Made by a program: the position numbers and the translations under genes. A DNA stretch of 57,869 nt from an uncultured bacterium (lineage in GTDB: Bacteria; Bacillota; Bacilli; Lactobacillales; Lactobacillaceae). The stretch lies in assembly GCA_905214235.1 (NCBI GenBank), contig CAJMLF010000010.1:1-57869 (forward strand), written 5' to 3'. Under the pieces are notes generated by a model. It saw only the letters and a program-made list of their open reading frames with translations. It was not told the DNA's origin and did not search any database. How positions within the stretch are numbered: the first letter of the stretch is position 1; every line of letters begins with the position of its first letter. This document shows positions 9,596 to 17,252 of the stretch, in pieces.

Positions 9596-9818
9596 TTTGC
9601 TCGCCTCCTTGTACCATTATGACAAATTATAGTGTATACCGTGTTCTTACAGGACAACAGAGTTAAGTACAAATCATGGTTTTATAATAAGACAATAATC
9701 CGCTTTTGTTCCAAACAGTTTCGTAAAATGAGACATTAATTCTGCCTGATAATTTGGGAAAACTTCGCTTCATTTTCAATTATAATTTCACGATAGGCCC
9801 GGTTCTCTAGCCTTTCTA

Positions 9819-9827
9819 TGCTACAAT
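9819..9827 (+). promoter_or_regulatory. Extended -10 promoter candidate for the aldose epimerase gene
   Basis: The 271-base divergent region 9596-9866 holds no gene. TGCTACAAT at 9819-9827 fits an extended -10 (TGnTANAAT), about 30 bases before the ribosome binding site AGGAGG. A second TATAAT at 9781-9786 lacks a matching -35. I saw no clear palindromic TetR operator in the region by eye. Confidence 0.4.
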
Positions 9828-9866
9828 CAAGGTAACAAACTGAATTGATTCTAGGAGGCGGCCACT

Positions 9867-10919
9867 ATGAAAATTGAAAATGAGAAATTTGGCACTTACC
9901 AAGGACAAGATGTTATTAAATATACCCTGACGAATGATAATAACGTCAGCATTAGCGTCCTTAACTTCGCCGGCATCTGGCAGGCATACATGGTTCCCAA
10001 CACCCGTGGCGGCCGGGTTAACCTGTTGCTCAGTGCCGACAACATCGACGCCTATGTAGATCCCAACAATGCGTCCCTGTACGTTGGCCGGATCATCGGT
10101 CGCTTTGGCGGACGGATTGCAAAGGGCCAGTTTGATATTGACGGGGTTGAATACAAAATTCCCGCTAATGAGGGGAATAACTCCCTGCACGGTGGGGCAA
10201 ACGGCCTGAGTCAGCAGTTTTACGATGTTGCTACTAAGCAGGACCAGGACAAGCTCCAGGTCATCCTCACAACAACGATTGGTCCAGACACTGATAAGCT
10301 GCCGGGCAACGAGACCGTGACGGTCACCTACACCCTGCAAAACGACAACAGCGTCACTATTGACTTTGATGGGAAGACGGATGCCAAGACCCTTTTCAAC
10401 CCAACCACCCATGCCTACTGGAACCTCTCCGGTGAAGCTAAGACCATCCAGGGGCACGTCTTAACACTGAACTCTACCTACCACCTCGAACTTGACGATG
10501 AAAAGCTGCCAACGGGGCGGAAGCTGATTAATAAGAATACCCCGTTCGACTTCAGTCACCCAACGGTAATGGGGACCGCCCTCCAAGAATTGCAGGAGCA
10601 AGGTGTTCCTGAGGGTGGCTTTGATGACGTCTTCGTTGTTCTGCCAAGTAACCGGCTTGCCCATGAGCCGGTGGCAACCCTCATGGATGCCGCTACTGGA
10701 CGGAAGATTAAGATGTTCTCTGACCGGAACGGCCTGGTGGTTTACACCGCTAACGGCACGAATGCGGACGGCTTCAACCGCCCGGCGGGTTCGTGGTTTG
10801 CAATGGCCATGGAAGGCCAAACCCTTCCTGACACTCCTCACCACCTGCAGTTTGGTGATATTTCACTTCGTCCTGGTTACCCCCAGCACTACCAAATTCG
10901 TTATGAATACTTTGCCTAG
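9867..10919 (+). CDS. galM: Aldose 1-epimerase (galactose mutarotase)
   Basis: The enzyme interconverts the alpha and beta anomers of galactose and glucose for the Leloir pathway. The 350 residues carry the family's active-site stretches: NNSLHGG (His108), NPTTHAYWNL (His182) and the glutamate in AMEGQTLPD (Glu316), which correspond to the catalytic histidines and acid known from lactococcal GalM. The ribosome binding site AGGAGG lies nine bases before the ATG. A small PspC gene follows 14 bases downstream and is probably co-transcribed. There are no galK or galT genes next to it, so it may serve general hexose uptake. Confidence 0.93.
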   Translation: MKIENEKFGTYQGQDVIKYTLTNDNNVSISVLNFAGIWQAYMVPNTRGGRVNLLLSADNIDAYVDPNNASLYVGRIIGRFGGRIAKGQFDIDGVEYKIPANEGNNSLHGGANGLSQQFYDVATKQDQDKLQVILTTTIGPDTDKLPGNETVTVTYTLQNDNSVTIDFDGKTDAKTLFNPTTHAYWNLSGEAKTIQGHVLTLNSTYHLELDDEKLPTGRKLINKNTPFDFSHPTVMGTALQELQEQGVPEGGFDDVFVVLPSNRLAHEPVATLMDAATGRKIKMFSDRNGLVVYTANGTNADGFNRPAGSWFAMAMEGQTLPDTPHHLQFGDISLRPGYPQHYQIRYEYFA

Positions 10920-10933
10920 AGGAGGAAAATAAC

Positions 10934-11170
10934 ATGCATAAGAAGTTAACAAAATCCAAGAATAAGGTCTTCCTTGGTGTCTGCGGTGGAATTGCTGATT
11001 ACCTGGGCATGGACGCCACGGTCATTCGCTTAATCGCCATCGTCCTGATTGCCTGCACCGGCTTTTTCCCGTTGACGATTATCTACCTCGTTGCGGCGGC
11101 CATTATGCCTGACTATCATGGCCCCGCCCACCGGGATAATACCGTCGAGGGTGAATTTAAGGAAAAGTAA
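10934..11170 (+). CDS. PspC domain membrane protein
   Basis: The 78-residue protein is essentially one PspC domain: a basic N-terminus KKLTKSKNKVFLGVCGGIADYLG, then a hydrophobic hairpin (about 30-58) ending IMPDY. PspC proteins respond to envelope stress together with PspA or LiaF-type partners, but none is adjacent here. It has a strong GGAGG site and follows galM closely. The tail is short and acidic. Function beyond the domain assignment is unknown. Confidence 0.85.
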   Translation: MHKKLTKSKNKVFLGVCGGIADYLGMDATVIRLIAIVLIACTGFFPLTIIYLVAAAIMPDYHGPAHRDNTVEGEFKEK

Positions 11171-11183
11171 TTAATGAACCGAC

Positions 11184-11223
11184 TAAAAAAGGGTTCCAGC
11201 TAAAGCGCTGGAACCCTTTTTTT
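11184..11223. terminator. Bidirectional terminator
   Basis: The arms AAAAAAGGGTTCCAGC and GCTGGAACCCTTTTTT surround a short loop between two convergent units (galM-pspC and the minus-strand pair at 11239-12551). Confidence 0.93.
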
Positions 11224-11238
11224 AGTTCATTATTTCAT

Positions 11239-12072
11239 TTATCGTTCAGCCCGCTCACGGTAGGCAACCTGGGCCTGGAGGTGGTAGTCGGCGGTCGTTA
11301 AAATTGTGGACCTCCGCCGGCCCGGAATCTTATTGGGGCCATCAGTTACCAGTAAACCAGCAAGGTAAATGCGGTACTTTTGGTGGGCATCCCGGACGTC
11401 GGTTAGGCCAATCCGGATGATGTGACCAACCGCCCGTCGTTCCATCTGGTTAATTCCAATGTAAATTTCCAACCGGTGACGAATCTTGTCATGGACCAGC
11501 TCGAAGTACGGCGGCACAGCGTTGGTGTTTAAGGCCTGAACTGGCTTACCCGTCTCACTATACTTATTAATCACCTGGTCATCATTGAGACCATTAAAAT
11601 CGTTGGCAAAGATGCCGTTGTCGACCAACTGGTTTACCACTTCCTGGAGGTTATGCTGCTCATAACTATCAATCTTCACAACTGCGGGAATAGTATTATC
11701 ACCCGTAAATAAGCCGTTAGACTGGTTGGCCATTATCTGGGCCAGTTGCTGTTGCCCACTGTTCTTTACCTCGGTATTACCGAATTTTTGTCCCGTAATC
11801 TTAGCAAAACGGGGAGAAAAGTAGTCAAGTTTCGAGGTCCTCCCTAGAAAATAGTAGACAAAGTTCAGGTATAAGAAATAAGTAATCGCAACCATCGCTA
11901 AGCAGTACAGGAAGGCCCGCATCCAAACGTGGTTCATGAACAGACGGAAGGTAACGTAGACCAGGTAGATGTCACCAAGGGTCGCAATCCCAATATAGAT
12001 CCGACTCTTTAGCTTCACATCGAGGTTAAAGTAGCTCAGAGATGAATTTATCATATCAAGGAAACTAAACAT
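11239..12072 (-). CDS. Two-span membrane protein of unknown function (DUF6681-like)
   Basis: The 277-residue protein has an N-terminal amphipathic stretch, two adjacent membrane spans (about 25-45 and 50-72) and a long soluble, probably cytoplasmic C-terminal domain. The start FLDMINSSLSYFNLDVKLKSR and overall plan resemble a lactobacillus-restricted family I recall as DUF6681; I cannot confirm this without a search. It is 17 bases downstream of the low-complexity ORF at 12090-12551 and has its own AGGAGGTG site, so the two form an operon. The C-terminal domain ends in a basic stretch. No catalytic motif is visible. Confidence 0.6.
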   Translation of the reverse strand: MFSFLDMINSSLSYFNLDVKLKSRIYIGIATLGDIYLVYVTFRLFMNHVWMRAFLYCLAMVAITYFLYLNFVYYFLGRTSKLDYFSPRFAKITGQKFGNTEVKNSGQQQLAQIMANQSNGLFTGDNTIPAVVKIDSYEQHNLQEVVNQLVDNGIFANDFNGLNDDQVINKYSETGKPVQALNTNAVPPYFELVHDKIRHRLEIYIGINQMERRAVGHIIRIGLTDVRDAHQKYRIYLAGLLVTDGPNKIPGRRRSTILTTADYHLQAQVAYRERAER

Positions 12073-12089
12073 GGTAATTCAACACCTCC

Positions 12090-12551
12090 TTATTGGTTAC
12101 TTTGGGTTGTGGTACCGGTATTACCACCGGTTGAGCCACCGCTATTACCGCTGCCAGTTCCACCACCGTTATTGGTGCTGTTGGTCTGATTGTTTGAAGT
12201 CGTCCCGCCAATATTATTATTATTATTCGTTGACCGGGTGGTGTTGTTATCATTGCCGCCGGTATTCCGGGTCGTCGTTTGGTCATCATCGTCCGTCTGG
12301 TTATCACTATCCGAACGCTTCGTTACCGAATTATCGCCCGCAGAATCAGAGTTAGCATCTTTTTCACTGCTGTTATCCCGGTCGTTATCTGGGTCAATAT
12401 CACTACTTTGGCGGACACGGGAAGTCGAGACAACCTTGGCCCCTTCTGTTGTGTGGGTTGCCTTGTTAACAACAACGTTGGTTGCACCCAAAGCTAATAC
12501 TAGTGATACCAACGCAAATGGTGTCACCAGTGGTGGTATTTTTGCTGCCAT
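12090..12551 (-). CDS. Membrane-anchored Asn/Ser/Asp/Thr-rich low-complexity protein
   Basis: The 153-residue protein has one hydrophobic segment (PLVTPFALVSLVLALGAT) near the N-terminus and no enzymatic fold. From about residue 45 it is almost entirely Asn, Ser, Asp, Thr and Gly. It goes from an acidic SDSDN-rich part to an uncharged NNTTRSTNNNN/GGTGSGNSGG part, which predicts a disordered extracellular or wall-spanning tail. The start at 12551 is set by AAAGGAG seven bases upstream; the in-frame TTG seven codons earlier would overlap that site. It is the first gene of a pair with the two-span membrane protein. Function unknown. Confidence 0.7.
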   Translation of the reverse strand: MAAKIPPLVTPFALVSLVLALGATNVVVNKATHTTEGAKVVSTSRVRQSSDIDPDNDRDNSSEKDANSDSAGDNSVTKRSDSDNQTDDDDQTTTRNTGGNDNNTTRSTNNNNNIGGTTSNNQTNSTNNGGGTGSGNSGGSTGGNTGTTTQSNQ

Positions 12552-12625
12552 TTTTGATTCTCCTTTTCTCAAATTATATCTTAACCGATTTTACCCAAAA
12601 TAAATGTTAAGGAAAGGTGAAATTT

Positions 12626-13072
12626 TTATTTCAAATGCCGGGCCCGGCAATCCGCACAAATCCCCCGTAACTCGAAGGTATGCCCGGTAATCTTGGCGCC
12701 GGGAAGCTGCTGCTCATAAAATTGCATGTCTAACGGCGGCATTTTAATTTCTTGCACCCGGCCACAAACTTCACAGATGAAGTGATGGTGGTGAGCCGTA
12801 TCACACCGGTACTTGACCTGCATCTGATCGTTATGCTGGCGAAGTTCGACCAGCTCTAGTCGTTCAAAGGCCTTGAGGTTCCGGTAAATGGTGTCATGAC
12901 TAAGGCCGGGATAGGCTTTCCGGAGGGCCTGGTCAACTTCCGTAATGTCTTGGTAGTGTTCCGGGTCCTTGCTAACCAGGTCCAGCATCATCTCCCGCTG
13001 CTTGGTCCAGCGCATGTGGTTGGCCTTGAGCTTAGCCCGTGCATCACTAATTAACTTTTCCAAATCCCCCAC
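12626..13072 (-). CDS. Fur family metal-responsive repressor (Fur/Zur/PerR type)
   Basis: The 148-residue protein has an N-terminal winged helix with the recognition pattern HDTIYRNLKAFERL (about 59-72). Its dimerisation domain has HHHH (94-97) and two CxxC pairs (Cys100/Cys103 and Cys139/Cys142), forming the structural zinc site of Fur, Zur and PerR. FICEVCGRVQEI reads slightly more like Zur than PerR, but the metal cannot be decided. The start could be the GTG at 13072 or the TTG three codons in, which is better spaced from AGAGG. A perfect 8-bp inverted repeat resembling a Fur-family box lies about 1.1 kb away at 14152-14171, a possible target. Confidence 0.88.
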   Translation of the reverse strand: MGDLEKLISDARAKLKANHMRWTKQREMMLDLVSKDPEHYQDITEVDQALRKAYPGLSHDTIYRNLKAFERLELVELRQHNDQMQVKYRCDTAHHHHFICEVCGRVQEIKMPPLDMQFYEQQLPGAKITGHTFELRGICADCRARHLK

Positions 13073-13111
13073 ACCTCTTTCACTGGAAACTTCATTTTAC
13101 CACCGAAAAAC

Positions 13112-13675
13112 CTATACTGACATAATTTTGCCCAGCAAATCATCCAGCTGCTCGGCGGTCTGGATCCAGTCATCGTTGACAATCACGTGGGCGATGTGGT
13201 CCAAGTAGTGCGGTAGGTGGAGGTCCCGTTGGTATTCGCGACTCTTGAGCCGGGACTGAATTGCCCCTTGCTGGTCACCGCGGCCAGCCATCCGGCGCAC
13301 CAAAACATCCAGCTTGCTGACGGTCAAAAAGATAATCGTCACCCGGTCACCAAGGGCCTGGTGGTAGGTCAGTGCCCCCTTCGTATCGAGGACGATCACG
13401 TCAGCATGCCCCTGCTGCCAGCCCTCTTCAAGTCCCTCCATTGAAGAACCATACCGGGCTTGGTCGTAAGTGACTGACTCGAGCAGGTGGAGCTGGTCCA
13501 TCGATGTGTCATCCTCGAAGTGGTAGTCAACCCCGTCGCGCTCACCGGGACGGGGTGCCCGGGTAGTATGAGTAATTACCCGGTGCATACCAAAGCGCTT
13601 CTGCAGGTAGCCGGCAACCGTCGTTTTCCCAGAACCGGCCGCACCACAAATGACAAATACGTGGTCCTTAGTCAT
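13112..13675 (-). CDS. Guanylate kinase-like P-loop protein
   Basis: The 187-residue protein has the P-loop GAAGSGKT (11-18) and the GMP-binding signature of guanylate kinases, TTRAPRPGERDGVDYHF (37-53), with both key arginines. The later YGSS and an Arg-rich lid (RRMAGRGDQQGAIQSRLKSR) also fit. It differs from the housekeeping Gmk P-loop (usually GPSGVGKGT) and is probably a paralogue. It overlaps the upstream NUDIX gene by eight bases, so the two are translationally coupled. Together they suggest nucleotide or alarmone housekeeping; the exact substrate of this copy is uncertain. Confidence 0.8.
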   Translation of the reverse strand: MTKDHVFVICGAAGSGKTTVAGYLQKRFGMHRVITHTTRAPRPGERDGVDYHFEDDTSMDQLHLLESVTYDQARYGSSMEGLEEGWQQGHADVIVLDTKGALTYHQALGDRVTIIFLTVSKLDVLVRRMAGRGDQQGAIQSRLKSREYQRDLHLPHYLDHIAHVIVNDDWIQTAEQLDDLLGKIMSV

Positions 13676-14090
13676 CTTGCTTCGTCAGGTGGTCGTTGAC
13701 CTGGTCAAGGAGCTGCTTGAGGTTGTCGTAAGTCAGTTGCTTACGGGCGTCCTGGTAGTTAAACCAACCACAGTTCCGGATTTCTTCCGCCTGTAAGTGG
13801 ATGTCTTCATTAGCAGCCAGGTCGGCCGTGTAGAGGGTCATCTGTTTGTGGTTACCGTTTGGCAGGTCATATTCCGTGTAGACATGGAAGCTCGTGTCAA
13901 TTGGCAGGGTTAGCTGGGTCTCTTCCTTTATTTCCCGTTCAGCGGTCTGCTTCAAACTCTCGTTGCCTTCAACGTGGCCCTTAGGGAATCCCCAGAAGTG
14001 GCCTTTGTTTTGGCTTTCCAAGAGCAGGTATTCAAGCTGCCCATCCTTTTTACGGTATACTACTGCACCACTCGTTACTTCGATTGCCAT
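13668..14090 (-). CDS. NUDIX hydrolase, diadenosine tetraphosphatase-like
   Basis: The 140-residue protein contains a NUDIX box at about residues 38-60: GHVEGNESLKQTAEREIKEE, matching Gx5Ex7REUxEE. The final Gly of the consensus is replaced by Gln. The N-terminal EVTSGAVVYRK and the WGFPKGH segment resemble asymmetrical Ap4A hydrolases, which cleave Ap4A to ATP and AMP, but other nucleoside diphosphate derivatives are possible. An AGGAG site precedes the ATG. The stop overlaps the start of the guanylate-kinase-like gene, so they form one unit divergent from the permease at 14206. Confidence 0.85.
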   Translation of the reverse strand: MAIEVTSGAVVYRKKDGQLEYLLLESQNKGHFWGFPKGHVEGNESLKQTAEREIKEETQLTLPIDTSFHVYTEYDLPNGNHKQMTLYTADLAANEDIHLQAEEIRNCGWFNYQDARKQLTYDNLKQLLDQVNDHLTKQDD

Positions 14091-14151
14091 ATCAGGTTCT
14101 CCTTTAATAAAAAATTAATTTTTCTCATTGACTTTTAATGTTAGTGGTATG

Positions 14152-14171
14152 TATCATTATCAGTAATGATA
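14152..14171. promoter_or_regulatory. Perfect inverted repeat, Fur-family box candidate, in the NUDIX/permease divergent region
   Basis: TATCATTA (14152-14159) and TAATGATA (14164-14171) form an exact 8-bp inverted repeat with four bases between. It resembles a Fur box (GATAATGATAATCATTATC). It overlaps a possible -10 (TATCAT) that sits 18 bases after TTGACT at 14128, the likely permease promoter. A Fur-family repressor is encoded about 1.1 kb away. Confidence 0.5.
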
Positions 14172-14205
14172 ATTCATATTACATTATAGCAAAGGTGGTT
14201 TAAAG

Positions 14206-15597
14206 ATGCGCTTAAACATTATGCGGAAAGAAAGTCTTGATCGTTACCTCGGGGTCGACAAGCACTTTGTTAAGTCAATGACGGCCATTGACTTGATGGC
14301 CCTAGGGATTGGGGCAGTAATTGGTACCGGGATTTTCATCCTTCCCGGGACCGTTGCCGCTAACTCTGCCGGCCCTGGTGTCACCCTGTCGTTCTTCTTC
14401 TCAGCAATTGTCTGTGCGCTCGCGGCCATGTGTTATGCTGAATTCTCCTCAGCACTACCGGTCGCCGGAAGTGCGTACTCATACGGGAACGTGGTCTTCG
14501 GTGAATTCTTTGGCTGGATTCTCGGCTGGGCCCTTGTCCTGGAATACATGCTGGCGGTGGCCTCCGTGTCAACCGGTTGGGCCGCTTACTTCAACTCGTT
14601 CATCGCTAGCTTCGGTCTGAAATTACCCAAAGCCGTCTCTGGTCCCTTTGACCCGGCCCACGGCACCTACGTCAACATTGTTGCCATTATCATTGTCCTA
14701 CTGATTAGCTGGATGCTCTCTAAGGGGATGCAATCCTCAATGCGGATCAACAACGCTGCCGTGGCAATCAAGCTGGCCATCATCATTATCTTTGTCCTCG
14801 TGGGACTCTTCTTCATCAAGCCATCCAACTACCACCCATTTCTTCCCTACCACATGAAGGGTGTCTTCCACGGGGCCACGGTCGTCTTCTTCGCCTTCCT
14901 GGGCTTTGACGCCGTCTCCTCTTCTGCCGCAGAAGTCAAGAACCCCAAGCGGAACATGCCGATGGGGATCATCGGGACTTTAGTAGTTGCGACCGTCCTC
15001 TACATGGCCGTTTCTGTTGTTTTGACCGGGATGGTTAAGTACACAAAGCTTGACGTGGCCAACCCGGTAGCCTTTGCCCTTGAAGCCGTCCACCAGGGAT
15101 GGATTGCTGAGCTGCTTTCCATCGGGGCCTTAATCGGGATGTTCACGATGATGGTTACCATGATTTACTCCAGTTCACGGCTGGTTTACTCCATTGGTCG
15201 GGATGGACTCTTGCCTTCGTTCCTCGCTAAAATCGACAATCACCACCACGTTCCTCAAGAGGCGCTCTGGATTGTTACCCTGATCATCGCTATCATGGGC
15301 GGGTTCGTCTCCTTAGACCAGCTGACCAGCCTGGTTAACATCGGGACCCTGCTGGCCTTCCTCTTTGTTTCCTTCGGGATTATTCCCCTGCGGAAACGGA
15401 AGGACATCGGTAACAAGGGCGGCTTCCAAGTTCCCCTCTACCCGGTTCTGCCAATCATCTCCGGTCTGGCTTGCCTGGCAATGATGACCATGCTTTCCAA
15501 GGAAACCTGGATTGGTGCCGGCATCTGGTTCGGAATTGGCCTGATCATCTACTTCAGTTACGGTTACCGGCATAGTAAGCTAAATCAGGACCGTTAA
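14206..15597 (+). CDS. Amino acid permease (APC superfamily, YfnA/CAT-like)
   Basis: The 463-residue protein has about twelve membrane spans and the APC signature near span 1, GIGAVIGTGIFILPG, followed by SAGPGVTLSFF. The FFAFLGFDAVSSSAAEVKNP segment of span 6 and the adjacent loop is typical of the cationic amino acid transporter-like group. It imports an amino acid by proton symport or exchange; the substrate is not defined. An AAAGGTGG site lies before the ATG at 14206; a second ATG is five codons in. The upstream palindrome at 14152-14171 overlaps its likely promoter, so metal-dependent control is possible (inference). Confidence 0.9.
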   Translation: MRLNIMRKESLDRYLGVDKHFVKSMTAIDLMALGIGAVIGTGIFILPGTVAANSAGPGVTLSFFFSAIVCALAAMCYAEFSSALPVAGSAYSYGNVVFGEFFGWILGWALVLEYMLAVASVSTGWAAYFNSFIASFGLKLPKAVSGPFDPAHGTYVNIVAIIIVLLISWMLSKGMQSSMRINNAAVAIKLAIIIIFVLVGLFFIKPSNYHPFLPYHMKGVFHGATVVFFAFLGFDAVSSSAAEVKNPKRNMPMGIIGTLVVATVLYMAVSVVLTGMVKYTKLDVANPVAFALEAVHQGWIAELLSIGALIGMFTMMVTMIYSSSRLVYSIGRDGLLPSFLAKIDNHHHVPQEALWIVTLIIAIMGGFVSLDQLTSLVNIGTLLAFLFVSFGIIPLRKRKDIGNKGGFQVPLYPVLPIISGLACLAMMTMLSKETWIGAGIWFGIGLIIYFSYGYRHSKLNQDR

Positions 15598-15610
15598 TTT
15601 CACAATCTTT

Positions 15611-15655
15611 TATCAGGGATGACCCGTCTAGTTTGCGTCATTTCTGATTTTTTGT
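15611..15655 (+). terminator. Terminator after the amino acid permease
   Basis: The arms ATCAG.GATGAC and GTCAT..CTGAT are followed by a run of six T. The stem is imperfect but the tract is good. Confidence 0.7.
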
Positions 15656-15680
15656 TAGGGTAGTAATAATTCACTTCACA

Positions 15681-15727
15681 AGGAGGGACAATTTATTTGG
15701 CCTAAATTAACGGCCAAGTAAGCTATG
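15681..15727 (+). promoter_or_regulatory. Strong Shine-Dalgarno separated from the MFS start codon by a hairpin
   Basis: GGAGGG (15682-15687) is 37 bases before the only usable ATG (15725), which has no ribosome binding site of its own. Between them TTGGCC (15697-15702) and GGCCAA (15712-15717) form a perfect 6-bp hairpin. The Shine-Dalgarno is well placed instead for a TTG-GCC-TAA mini-ORF inside the hairpin. Folding would bring the Shine-Dalgarno to about 16 bases from the ATG. Confidence 0.5.
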
Positions 15728-17032
15728 AATAATACGAAAAAAGACTACAAGAAAGCACCAGTATTACCCACCCACCGCGGAAACTATCTCGCCTTAATTC
15801 TTGGACAAATATCATGCGGGTACGCCCTCGGTATCAGTGGGACGGCCCTTGCCCAAGCCCAAACAGTGACCAACCTGAATAACTTCTGGGTTGGCCTCAT
15901 TGGTGCCGGCAGCCTAATTGGCCTGGCCGGAAGCGCCCTGATGGGAAAAATTGCCGACCGCTCCGGCCGGAAGGGAATGCTGATGATCAACATGTACCTT
16001 TTCTCTATCCTTTCGATCCTTCAACTATTTACCGCTAATCACTGGGGGCTCCTGGTCCTCCGGGTGTTGATTGGGCTAATGATTGCCATCGACTACACCG
16101 TCGGTAACGCCTGGCTAGTCGAATGGATGCCGGAAAAGGTGGCCGGCCGGGCTCAGAGTAACCTCATCATCTACTGGACAATTGGCTTCATTGCTTCCTA
16201 CATCGCCGGGATCATGATTACCGGCTTTGGCAGTCACAACTGGCAGATTATCCTCGCTTCTTCGGTGGTTCCCGGCCTGATTACGGCCATTTACCGGTCC
16301 GTTTACAGCTTACCGGCATCCCCAAGCTGGTTGGCCACCCACGTTAACAACCACCAGGCCCAAAAGGTAATCCAAGAAAACCTGGGTAAGAAGTGGGGCC
16401 TCTCGAAGAAGCTAATCAAGAGTACCGCCCCCGACAATATTTCCTGGAAGGTGCTATTTACTAAGGAGTACCGCCGGCGGACCCTTGTTGGTGGCCTCTT
16501 TTACGCCTGCCAGGCCTTCTCCTTCTTCGGCATCAGTATCTTTTTGCCCATCCTCTTAACCAGCATGCAGATGGGTAACAGCAACCTTTCCGGGGTCATC
16601 TACAACGTTTGTGTCCTCATCGGGGTCTTAATTGGGGCCGCATTGTTCAAACACATCAGTCGGCGGGCTTTTCTGATTGGGACATTCTTCCTGTCCGCGC
16701 ACGCCCTGGTTCTGATGGTTGTCGGGACCCACTTCCCCAATGTCGTGATGATCACCCTCTTCGCCTTCTTTGCCGTCGTTTTGTCAGCGGGGTTGGTTCT
16801 CGACTACCCCTACCCGACAGAATTATTTGATATCAAGGTCCGGGCCACGGGTGTCGGGACCTGCATTACAATTAGCCGGATTGGGGCGGCCAGCGGCACC
16901 TTCCTCCTCCCCATCCTGACCAATATCGGTGGGGCCAGCCTGGCAATGATTGTCTGCACCGCCGTCCTCATCGTCGGGGGCCTGATCTGCCTCTTCTGGG
17001 CACCAGAAACGTCGCCCCGTTTTCGTAAGTAA
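15725..17032 (+). CDS. MFS transporter, sugar porter type
   Basis: The 435-residue protein has about twelve spans and the MFS loop 2-3 motif GKIADRSGRKGML (G-x-x-x-D-R-x-G-R-K/R). The later PTELFDIKVRATGVGTCITISRIGAASG segment corresponds to the PTE/R-A-x-G pattern of the sugar/metabolite porter branch. It imports a sugar or organic acid by proton symport; substrate unknown. An in-frame stop two codons before the ATG fixes 15725 as the earliest start, which is odd because the nearest strong ribosome binding site is 37 bases upstream, across a hairpin. It ends in the repeat element at 17041. Confidence 0.88.
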   Translation: MNNTKKDYKKAPVLPTHRGNYLALILGQISCGYALGISGTALAQAQTVTNLNNFWVGLIGAGSLIGLAGSALMGKIADRSGRKGMLMINMYLFSILSILQLFTANHWGLLVLRVLIGLMIAIDYTVGNAWLVEWMPEKVAGRAQSNLIIYWTIGFIASYIAGIMITGFGSHNWQIILASSVVPGLITAIYRSVYSLPASPSWLATHVNNHQAQKVIQENLGKKWGLSKKLIKSTAPDNISWKVLFTKEYRRRTLVGGLFYACQAFSFFGISIFLPILLTSMQMGNSNLSGVIYNVCVLIGVLIGAALFKHISRRAFLIGTFFLSAHALVLMVVGTHFPNVVMITLFAFFAVVLSAGLVLDYPYPTELFDIKVRATGVGTCITISRIGAASGTFLLPILTNIGGASLAMIVCTAVLIVGGLICLFWAPETSPRFRK

Positions 17033-17040
17033 TAAAATAA

Positions 17041-17246
17041 GAAGCTGGGAAAAAAGCTTCAGAGTGCTCCGTATGGCTAGTATAGGACGATTGTTGCACG
17101 GTACGGGCCAATGATTGTCCGTAATCAATGGACTTGCTTCGCGGCGCTAGACACTAGGAGCACGCTTTTTTCCCGCGATTACTGTGTAATATTTGGAAAG
17201 CTAAACTAGGCTGGTGAGAGAAACAAAGTTTTCTCCCAGCCTCGTT
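17041..17246. repeat. Interspersed intergenic repeat, copy 2 (complete)
   Basis: This element of about 205 bases fills the gap between the convergent MFS and potD genes. Its core (17064-17163) is bounded by GTGCTCC and GGAGCAC within imperfect inverted ends of about 17 bp. Both edges have hairpins (GAAGCTGGGA...GCTTC at the left; GGCTGG...CCAGCC at the right). The same core recurs inverted at 42697-42922 and, cut by the edge, at 1-90. It has no coding potential. Confidence 0.88.
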
Positions 17247-17252
17247 ATTTTA

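Noticed and set aside
17041..17246. Interspersed repeats as a CRISPR array
   Set aside because: The copies are about 200 bases long, far apart and in both orientations; there are no short direct repeats with spacers and no cas genes.
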